A stretch of DNA of 7,737 bases from Phyllobacteriaceae bacterium UBA1059. Its GTDB lineage: Bacteria > Pseudomonadota > Alphaproteobacteria > Rhizobiales > Rhizobiaceae. A program made the position numbers and the translations under genes. A model generated the notes under the pieces. The model was not told the DNA's origin, ran no database searches, and saw only the letters and a program-made list of their open reading frames with translations. This document shows positions 1-5,731 of this stretch, one piece after another. Each line of letters starts with the position of its first letter. Within the stretch, counting starts at the first letter, position 1. The stretch spans positions 1 to 7,737 of the forward strand of contig DCDI01000001.1 in NCBI GenBank assembly GCA_002316345.1, given 5' to 3'.

Positions 1-944
1 ATGCGCGCGCCGTGCGGATGTCGGGCGTGACCGGAGCCAACAAGCGCGCGCTGCTGGCCACGCGCGTCGGCGGGATCATCGACGAACTGCCGGTGGAACA
101 GGGCCAGACGGTCAAGGCCGGCGATCTCATTCTCAGACTTGCGGCGGAAGAAAAGACGGCTGGCGTGGAGATGGCGCGTGCGATGCTGTCGCAACGTGAA
201 GCCGAGAACACGGCGTCCGAAAGCCTCGCCAAATCCGGCAATCTCGCGCGGCTGCAGATCGACGCCTCGCGCGCTGCCCTGGCGCAAGCGCGCTCGCAGC
301 TTGAAACCGCGCAGGCGGAACTGTCGCGCAATGAAGTGCGTGCGCCCTTTGACGGCGTGGTGGACCGGCTGGATGTCGAACTCGGCAGTTCGGTGACGCA
401 AGGCGGGCAGGTCGCGACGCTGCTCAATCTCGATCCGATCCTTTCGGTTGGTGAGGTCAATGAGCGCGAACTCGTCTATCTGCGCCTCGGCGCGGAGGCC
501 GATGTCCACCTCATCAATGGCGGTGAGGTGAAAGGCAGCATCCGCTATATCAGCCGCGAATCCTCAGCTCAGACCCGGACCTTCCGCATCGAGGTCGCGA
601 TCCCCAATGGCGATGGCGCTATTCCCGCTGGCATGACTTCTGAAATTACGCTGCGCGTCCAGCCCGCTGAAGCCGTCGTCCTGCCGCGTTCGGTTGTCAC
701 GCTTTCGCGCACCGGCGAGCTCGGCATCCGCACGATCGACCCGAACAACAAGGTCGCGTTTCACACGATCGACCTCGTTGACGACACGCCGAGCGGCCTC
801 GTGCTTGGCGGCATTCCGGCCGATGCGCGCGTGATCGTTGCGGGGCAGGACCTTGTGACGGAAGGCGACACGGTCAACCCGGTTGAAGCCGATGCCGCAA
901 CGCTCCAGAAGCTGGCGGAAGGCACAGGCGGCGGGACGCTCTGA
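1..944 (+). CDS. RND efflux pump periplasmic adaptor (membrane fusion protein), 5' partial
   Basis: This is the adaptor subunit that links an inner-membrane RND permease to an outer-membrane channel in a tripartite efflux pump. The frame is open to the left edge (first whole codon at base 3), giving 313 visible residues. There is no signal peptide or lipobox, so roughly the first 80-100 residues lie outside; the GTG at 12 is not the real start. Numbering from base 3, the first lipoyl half-motif is at about 24-46 (ELPVEQGQTVKAGD), a fairly short alpha-hairpin rich in Ala, Gln and Glu at about 48-110, and the second lipoyl half at about 112-143 (RAPFDGVVDRL). A beta-barrel region (about 144-220) and a membrane-proximal domain (about 225-295, with VLPRSVVTL) follow. 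This is the usual HlyD/AcrA-like domain order. The stop codon lies two bases before the permease ATG, so the two genes are co-transcribed and probably translationally coupled. The substrate cannot be told from the sequence. Confidence 0.93.
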   Translation, partial: ARAVRMSGVTGANKRALLATRVGGIIDELPVEQGQTVKAGDLILRLAAEEKTAGVEMARAMLSQREAENTASESLAKSGNLARLQIDASRAALAQARSQLETAQAELSRNEVRAPFDGVVDRLDVELGSSVTQGGQVATLLNLDPILSVGEVNERELVYLRLGAEADVHLINGGEVKGSIRYISRESSAQTRTFRIEVAIPNGDGAIPAGMTSEITLRVQPAEAVVLPRSVVTLSRTGELGIRTIDPNNKVAFHTIDLVDDTPSGLVLGGIPADARVIVAGQDLVTEGDTVNPVEADAATLQKLAEGTGGGTL

Positions 945-946
945 CC

Positions 947-3900
947 ATGGACATCATCTCGATCGCCATCCGAAATGCCCGCCTGACGCTGTCGATCCTG
1001 CTCTTTCTGGTGATCGCGGGCGCGCTGGCCTATCGCGCCGTGCCGAAGGAAGCCGAGCCGGACGTCGCTATCCCCATCATGTATGTGAGCCTGATCTATC
1101 AGGGCATCTCGCCGGAAGACGCTGAGCGCCTGCTGCTCAGGCCGGTTGAGTCACAACTCAAGAGCCTCAAGGGGCTCAAGGAGATGAAGTCGAACGCCTT
1201 TCAGGGCGGCGCCAACGTCATCGTCGAATTCGATCCGTCGATCGATCTGGGCGATGCGCTGATCGACACGCGCAACAAGGTTCAGGATGCCAAGCGCGAT
1301 CTGCCTTCGGGTGTCGAGGAACCGACGGTCAACGAGGTCAACCTTTCCGAATTTCCGGTGGTCTTCGTCACGCTGTCGGGCGACATCCCCGAGCGTGCGC
1401 TGGCAACCGCCGCCAAGACCCTGCGCGACCGCATCGAGGAAGTGCCGGGCGTGCTGGAGGGCGAGATCCAGGGCTCGCGCGATGAGATGGTCGAGGCGAT
1501 CATCGATCCGGTGCGGCTGAGTTCCTACGGGTTGCGGCTCGACCAGTTGATCCAGGGTATCGGCCAGTCGAACAGCCTGGTTGCGGCCGGTGCCATTGAG
1601 GGCAGCGAAGGCAAATACGCGGTCAAGGTTCCCGCCCTGATCGAAACGCCGGAAGACGTTGCCAACCTGCCAGTCGTCGCCAGCGCCAATGCCGTGGTGC
1701 GCGTACGCGACCTGGCCACCGTGCGCTCGACCTTCGAGGATGCCGAAACGATCGCGCGGATCGACGGCAAGAGCGCCATCACGATTGCGGTCAAGAAGCG
1801 CATCGGCGCCAATGTGGTCGAGACGATTGAGGGCTCGAAGGCGGTGGCGAACGAATTCGTCAGCCAAACCCAACAAACGCTTTCCGGCCTGCAGGTGACC
1901 TACACGCAGGACAAGTCCACCTTCGTCAACCAGCTGTTGAACGACCTGCAGAACCATGTGATGATCGCGGTCATCCTGGTCTTCATCGTCATCCTCTATG
2001 CCCTGTCGGGCCGCGCGTCTCTGCTGATCGGCCTGTCGATCCCGTCGTCCTTCCTGATCGGCATTTTGATGCTGGCGCTGATGGGCTACACGATCAACAT
2101 GATCGTGCTGTTCAGCCTGATCCTGGCGGTCGGCATGCTGGTCGATGACGCGATCATCGTCACCGAATATGCCGAGCGGCGCATGTCGGAGGGCGTGTAC
2201 CGGGTGCAGGCTTTCGAAGAAGCGGCCAAGCGCATGTCCGGCCCGGTGATCGCCGCGACGCTGACGCGCATCGCGGCCTTCTCGCCGCTGCTGTTCTGGC
2301 CCGGCATTGTCGGCGACTTCATGAAGTATCTGCCGATCACGCTGATCGTGACGCTGGCAGCGTCCATGGCTTATGCGCTTCTGTTTGCGCCCGCCATCGG
2401 CGCGATCATCGGCAAGGCGCCGAAAGAGGAGCACCACGAAGGGCGCGATGGCTTCTATATGGGCGTCGTGAAGACGGCGGTGCGTTTCCCGATCACCGCA
2501 TTGGTGCTGACGGTCGCGCTGCTCTCCGGTGGCCTTTACTCCTATGTGAAATACGGCAACGGCGTCGAGTTCTTCCCCTCAGTCGAGCCGGATTACGGCC
2601 TGCTCTATGTTCATGCACGCGGCAATCTTTCGCTCGGCGAAATGGACGCGGCGACGCGCATCGCCGAGCAGCGGATGCTCGGCTTCCCCGGTATCAAGTC
2701 GGTGCTGACCAAGGTCGGCAAGACGCGCGGCGGCGAGGATGTGCCGGAAGACGTCGTCGGCGTCATCAACTACGAGTTCGTCGATTGGCGCGAGCGCAAG
2801 TCCGCGCACGAAATCCTGGACGAGCTGCGCGGGGTCATGGCCGGCATTCCCGGTGTCGATGTCGAGGTGCGCGTGCCCGATGCCGGTCCGGCTACCGGCA
2901 AGGCGGTGCAGGTGCAGCTCTCGGCAGCCGATCCAACGGGCCTGAACGCCTATGCGCAGAAGGTTGCCGATGCGGTTGCTCAGGTGCCGGGCGTCATCGA
3001 CCTTTCCAACGGTCTGCCGCCGCCAGGCGTGGACTGGGCGCTCGAGATCGACCGCGCCAGGGCTGCGCAATATGGAATTTCGCCGATTTCGGTGGGCACC
3101 ATGGTGCAGCTTGTCACCACCGGTTTGAAGCTCACCGATTATCGCCCAGCCGGCGCCGATGACGCGGTCGATATCCGCCTTCGTCTGCCTGAAGATCGCC
3201 GCACGCTGCTGGCGCTCGACGATCTGCGGATCGAGACGGCGCAGGGTTCCGTGCCGATCTCGAATTTTGTTACCCGCAAGGCCGAGCCGACCGTCGGCAT
3301 CCTCAACCGCATCGACGGCAAGCGCACGATCACCGTGCAGGCCAATGTCGCCACCGGCTTCCAGGTTGCCGAAGTGCAGGCGGCGGTTGCAAAGGTGGTG
3401 GGCGACATGGCGCAGCCCGGCATCGACTGGAAGCTTGCCGGGTCGAACGAGGATAGCGCGGAGGCCGGCGCCTTCCTGGTCAACGCGTTCGGCGCGGCCA
3501 TCTTCCTGATCTTCCTGGTGCTGCTTGCGCAGTTCAACAAGTTCACCAGCGTGTTCCTTGTGCTGTCCTGCGTCGTAATGGCGGTGATCGGGGCGCTGCT
3601 CGGCATCCTCTTGACCGGGCAGACCTTCGTGATCGTCATGTCGGGCATCGGCTTCATCGCGCTGGCCGGCGTTGTCGTGAACAACAACATCGTGCTGATC
3701 GATACCTATGATCGGCTGCGCGAGGAAGGCTGGGACAAGCGCGATGCGATCCTGCAGACCTGCCGCGAGCGGGCGCGCCCGGTGGTGCTGACGGCGGCGT
3801 CGGCCATTCTCGGCGTGCTGCCGATCGCTTTTGGCCTTGGCCTCGAAATCTTCCATCACGAGATCACGATCAACGCGCCGTCCACGCAGTGGTGGATCGC

Positions 3901-4120
3901 GCTGTCGTCGGCCATCGTTTACGGCCTGACATTTGCAACGGCTCTGACGCTGGTGGTGACGCCATCTATGCTGATGATTTTCACTCGCGAACACAACCGG
4001 GCGAAGAAGCCAAGCTGGTTCGCGCGGATCTTCCGCCGCAACCGGACGGAGGTTGTAGCCCCGACTTCGGATCAGGATCTGATCGGCCCATCGCTGCCTT
4101 ATCCAAAGGCGGCTGAGTGA
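947..4120 (+). CDS. RND efflux permease, AcrB-like (ACR_tran family)
   Basis: This is a proton-driven inner-membrane exporter of the AcrB/hydrophobe-amphiphile efflux type; a working pump is a trimer joined to the adaptor encoded just upstream. At 1057 residues it matches the family length (AcrB 1049). TM1 is at about 13-31, the first large periplasmic porter region at about 32-335, TM2-TM6 between about 338 and 485, TM7 at about 511-530, the second periplasmic region at about 533-840, and TM8-TM12 between about 845 and 1008. A basic then proline-containing cytoplasmic tail ends the protein. The TM4 proton-relay pair is present as D400-D401 (GMLVDDAIIV), equivalent to AcrB D407-D408. In TM10 the AcrB lysine 940 position is asparagine: the segment reads GVVVNNNIVLID, with N912-N914. 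This subgroup pattern excludes AcrB-type lysine chemistry but is seen in other RND proteins. It is not a CusA/CzcA-type metal pump by the motifs visible. The ATG at 947 is preceded by a modest GGGA at 933-936. No outer-membrane channel gene follows. Confidence 0.95.
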   Translation: MDIISIAIRNARLTLSILLFLVIAGALAYRAVPKEAEPDVAIPIMYVSLIYQGISPEDAERLLLRPVESQLKSLKGLKEMKSNAFQGGANVIVEFDPSIDLGDALIDTRNKVQDAKRDLPSGVEEPTVNEVNLSEFPVVFVTLSGDIPERALATAAKTLRDRIEEVPGVLEGEIQGSRDEMVEAIIDPVRLSSYGLRLDQLIQGIGQSNSLVAAGAIEGSEGKYAVKVPALIETPEDVANLPVVASANAVVRVRDLATVRSTFEDAETIARIDGKSAITIAVKKRIGANVVETIEGSKAVANEFVSQTQQTLSGLQVTYTQDKSTFVNQLLNDLQNHVMIAVILVFIVILYALSGRASLLIGLSIPSSFLIGILMLALMGYTINMIVLFSLILAVGMLVDDAIIVTEYAERRMSEGVYRVQAFEEAAKRMSGPVIAATLTRIAAFSPLLFWPGIVGDFMKYLPITLIVTLAASMAYALLFAPAIGAIIGKAPKEEHHEGRDGFYMGVVKTAVRFPITALVLTVALLSGGLYSYVKYGNGVEFFPSVEPDYGLLYVHARGNLSLGEMDAATRIAEQRMLGFPGIKSVLTKVGKTRGGEDVPEDVVGVINYEFVDWRERKSAHEILDELRGVMAGIPGVDVEVRVPDAGPATGKAVQVQLSAADPTGLNAYAQKVADAVAQVPGVIDLSNGLPPPGVDWALEIDRARAAQYGISPISVGTMVQLVTTGLKLTDYRPAGADDAVDIRLRLPEDRRTLLALDDLRIETAQGSVPISNFVTRKAEPTVGILNRIDGKRTITVQANVATGFQVAEVQAAVAKVVGDMAQPGIDWKLAGSNEDSAEAGAFLVNAFGAAIFLIFLVLLAQFNKFTSVFLVLSCVVMAVIGALLGILLTGQTFVIVMSGIGFIALAGVVVNNNIVLIDTYDRLREEGWDKRDAILQTCRERARPVVLTAASAILGVLPIAFGLGLEIFHHEITINAPSTQWWIALSSAIVYGLTFATALTLVVTPSMLMIFTREHNRAKKPSWFARIFRRNRTEVVAPTSDQDLIGPSLPYPKAAE

Positions 4121-4160
4121 GAAACTTCGCCACCTACTTCACGACACCGTTATATTAGAA

Positions 4161-4185
4161 GGAACCAATAGGTCGCCTGCGCATT
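4161..4185 (+). promoter_or_regulatory. Candidate EcfG/RpoE2-type (general stress response) promoter
   Basis: GGAAC at 4161-4165 is followed, after 16 bases, by CATT at 4182-4185. The alphaproteobacterial general stress sigma factor (EcfG, called RpoE2 in Sinorhizobium) is known to recognise GGAAC, a 16-17 base spacer, then CGTT. The -35 box here is perfect and the -10 box differs at one base. A start about 7-10 bases downstream would give a leader of about 30 bases containing the AAAGG ribosome binding site of the DUF3309 gene. The use of this promoter is an inference from the motif and its position. Confidence 0.5.
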
Positions 4186-4212
4186 TTTGCCACAATCTGA
4201 TCCTGTCTCGTG

Positions 4213-4217
4213 AAAGG
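4213..4217 (+). promoter_or_regulatory. Ribosome binding site of the DUF3309 gene
   Basis: AAAGG ends eight bases before the ATG at 4226. It supports translation of a 52-residue reading frame too short for usual gene-calling limits, and it favours this frame over the overlapping longer frame that opens at 4210. Confidence 0.65.
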
Positions 4218-4225
4218 CAACTGCG

Positions 4226-4384
4226 ATGACGCTTTCGACCATCCTCATCATCATTCTCGTGCTGCTCCTGATCGGCGCGATCCCAAGCTGGCCGCATTCG
4301 CGCGCCTGGGGTTACGGTCCGTCCGGCATCGTCGGCGTCATTCTGGTGGTGCTGCTGATCCTGGTTCTGATGGGCCGCGTTTAA
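4226..4384 (+). CDS. DUF3309 family small membrane protein
   Basis: This 52-residue protein has two hydrophobic segments, at about 4-19 (a run of Leu/Ile) and about 35-49 (Val/Leu-rich). They are joined by the conserved loop PSWPHSRAWGYGPSG at about 20-34, and the protein ends with GRV. The pattern of a short hydrophobic start, a P-x-W-P-x-S-R-x-W-G-Y-x-P-S-G core and a second hydrophobic stretch ending in GR is what I recall for DUF3309, a family of about 50 residues in Proteobacteria with no established function. It is probably a hairpin-like inner-membrane protein. The ATG at 4226 has an AAAGG ribosome binding site, and the TAA stop at 4382-4384 is followed 23 bases later by a strong terminator. 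The gene therefore looks like a single-gene transcription unit. The GGAAC-type promoter upstream suggests stress induction; this is inference. It is separate from the RND operon, whose stop lies 105 bases upstream. Confidence 0.88.
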   Translation: MTLSTILIIILVLLLIGAIPSWPHSRAWGYGPSGIVGVILVVLLILVLMGRV

Positions 4385-4407
4385 ACGCAGCCAGTCATAG
4401 ACAAGAC

Positions 4408-4435
4408 AAAGCCCGGCCTTCGTGCCGGGCTTTTT
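4408..4435 (+). terminator. Rho-independent terminator, probably bidirectional
   Basis: The arms AAAGCCCGGC (4408-4417) and GCCGGGCTTT (4424-4433) form a 10-bp stem around a six-base CTTCGT loop. TTTTT at 4431-4435 lies partly in the 3' arm, and the run after it (GCTTTTCG) is again T-rich. This ends the DUF3309 transcript. Read on the other strand, the stem starts nine bases after the stop codon of the convergent MFS gene and is followed by TTTGTCTTGT, so it probably ends that transcript too, less strongly. Confidence 0.88.
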
Positions 4436-4444
4436 GCTTTTCGT

Positions 4445-5620
4445 TCAGTGACCAGATTGCGCGCCGTCGGCCGAGGCCGCGAAGCGAGCGGCAAAGAACA
4501 CGATCACCAGCAACACCGACAGGCCGAGATAGATCGGCGCGAAGCCGGTGCTCTGGCCGATAAAGCCGATAAAAGACGGGGCGACGAGGATGCCGGAATA
4601 GCCGAGCGTCGACACCACGCTCATGCCGGCAGCCGACGAAATTCCAGGCTGGTTGCCGGCTGCCGAAAAGGCGATCGGGATGATGTTGGCGAGGCCAAAA
4701 CCGGCAAAGGCGAAGGCTGCAATGGCGAGCCACGGCGTCGGCGACAGGCCAGCCACGAAGATGCCGAGTGCCGCGATCAGGCTCGACACGCGCAGGGTCA
4801 GCACCGCGCCGAAGCGGTTGCGCACGATGTCGCCAAGAAAGCGCATCGTCGCCATGGTCGCGGAAAAGGCGGCAAAGGCAAAGCCGGCCGTGGCGATATC
4901 GGCGCTGCGTTCCTGGCGCAGGTAGATTGCGGCCCAATCGAGGATTGCGCCTTCCGGGATCATGGCAAACAGTGCGATGAGGCCGACGATATAGATGGCG
5001 GGCTGACGCGGAAACCCGGTCCGGCTCTTGGCTTCCGGTGCCGGCTGGTCCTCGCTGACAAGAAAGCGGATCGCGGCGAAGACCACGACCAGGGTGATAA
5101 GCGTGACCATGATGGCATGAGGCAGGGTGCCGAAACGCTGGATCGTCAGGCCGCCCAAGCCGCCGCCGGCAAAGCCGCCGAGGCTCCAGAAGCCGTGCGA
5201 GGCCGACATGATGGCCTTGCCGAGCTTGCGCTCAACGGCCACCGCATTGGTGTTCATCGCGACATCCATGCCGCCGACCAAGGCGCCGAACAGAACCATG
5301 GCGGGCGCTGCCAGCCAGACACTTGGCATGGCAATGACGATCAGCAAACCGGCCGTGCAAGCAACGGCAAAAGCGGTGAGGACTTTTTGCGACCCGTAGC
5401 GGGGAATGAGAAGGCCGCAGGAGGGCATGGCGACCAGCGCGCCGAGGCCGAAGCCCAGGATCAAGAGGCCGAGCGTTGCTTCGCGGATATCGAGCCGTGT
5501 CAGCAACAGTGGGATCTGCGGCGCCCAGCTGCCGACGATGAAGCCGTTGGTGCAGAACATGGCGGCGACCGCCCAGCGGCCGCGCTGTGCCGCCGCTCTG
5601 TTTTCCGTCGTGATCGCCAT
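4445..5620 (-). CDS. Major facilitator superfamily transporter, YbjJ-like
   Basis: This is a 391-residue inner-membrane protein with about 12 hydrophobic segments in two halves of six, split by a polar loop at about 189-206. Motifs shared with E. coli YbjJ as I remember it are MDVAMNTNAVAVER (118-131), HGFWSLGGFAGGG (142-154) and EGAILDWAAIYL (223-234). The loop between TM2 and TM3 has a degenerate MFS motif A (GLLIPRYGSQKV, 69-80). The substrate is unknown; members are variously annotated as sugar or drug transporters without firm basis. I chose the ATG at 5620 because AAGGGG sits a few bases upstream. The longest possible frame, from 5686, would add 22 poorly hydrophobic residues and would start upstream of the candidate promoter at 5647-5674. 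It is convergent with the DUF3309 gene and on the same strand as pyruvate carboxylase, 111 bases after that gene's stop, probably with its own promoter. Confidence 0.9.
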   Translation of the reverse strand: MAITTENRAAAQRGRWAVAAMFCTNGFIVGSWAPQIPLLLTRLDIREATLGLLILGFGLGALVAMPSCGLLIPRYGSQKVLTAFAVACTAGLLIVIAMPSVWLAAPAMVLFGALVGGMDVAMNTNAVAVERKLGKAIMSASHGFWSLGGFAGGGLGGLTIQRFGTLPHAIMVTLITLVVVFAAIRFLVSEDQPAPEAKSRTGFPRQPAIYIVGLIALFAMIPEGAILDWAAIYLRQERSADIATAGFAFAAFSATMATMRFLGDIVRNRFGAVLTLRVSSLIAALGIFVAGLSPTPWLAIAAFAFAGFGLANIIPIAFSAAGNQPGISSAAGMSVVSTLGYSGILVAPSFIGFIGQSTGFAPIYLGLSVLLVIVFFAARFAASADGAQSGH

Positions 5621-5635
5621 TGCCGCCCCTTCCAT
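5621..5635 (-). promoter_or_regulatory. Ribosome binding site deciding the MFS start
   Basis: Reading the minus strand, ATGGAAGGGGCGGCA leads straight into the ATG at 5620. The purine-rich AAGGGG ends five bases before that ATG, so the ATG at 5620 is the best-supported start. The in-frame ATG at 5635 carries this sequence inside its own codons and has no comparable site upstream. Confidence 0.6.
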
Positions 5636-5646
5636 CTGCGGAGCGA

Positions 5647-5674
5647 CAGCTAAATTGATGCGGGCGCAAGTCAA
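5647..5674 (-). promoter_or_regulatory. Candidate housekeeping (sigma-70-type) promoter of the MFS gene
   Basis: On the minus strand TTGACT (5674-5669) is a near-perfect -35 box. After a 16-base spacer comes TAGCTG (5652-5647), a weak -10 box. The expected start near 5640 would give a leader of about 20 bases before the ATG at 5620, enough for the GAAGGGG ribosome binding site. The weak -10 box keeps confidence modest. Confidence 0.4.
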
Positions 5675-5700
5675 TGCACCAAGCAAGGTTGGCGCAGAGC

Positions 5701-5727
5701 CAGCCAGTCACTTCGCGTGACCGGCTG
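5701..5727 (-). terminator. Hairpin after pyruvate carboxylase, possible terminator or 3' stabiliser
   Basis: On the minus strand, four bases after the pyruvate carboxylase stop, CAGCCGGTCAC and GTGACTGGCTG form an 11-bp stem with one G-U pair around a GCGAA loop. No T-run follows, so it is not a classic intrinsic terminator. It may instead protect the mRNA 3' end or reduce read-through into the MFS gene. On the plus strand the wobble pair becomes an A-C mismatch, so the structure suits the minus-strand transcript better. Confidence 0.4.
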
Positions 5728-5731
5728 ATAT

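Noticed and set aside
12..14. GTG as the start of the adaptor gene
   Set aside because: The frame stays open to the left edge, and the protein would begin just before the first lipoyl half with no signal peptide, so the gene is simply cut by the window.
1151..3994. Two long minus-strand open frames (1151-2437 and 2579-3994) opposite the RND permease
   Set aside because: Their products are low-complexity, rich in Arg, Asp, His and Gln, and show no recognisable domain. Such frames are expected opposite GC-rich coding sequence, and the plus strand encodes a clear full-length RND protein.
4151..4156. TATATT as a -10 box for a housekeeping promoter before the DUF3309 gene
   Set aside because: No convincing -35 box lies 16-18 bases upstream, and the GGAAC element just downstream is a better fit in motif and spacing.
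4210..4563. 117-codon plus-strand frame overlapping the DUF3309 gene
   Set aside because: It runs through the terminator at 4408-4435 and into the antisense of the MFS gene. The shorter frame at 4226 has the ribosome binding site and the DUF3309 motif.
4448..5653. 401-codon plus-strand open frame opposite the MFS gene
   Set aside because: The translation is a highly charged, Gly/Arg/Asp-rich composition typical of an antisense shadow, while the minus strand has YbjJ-family motifs and membrane segments.
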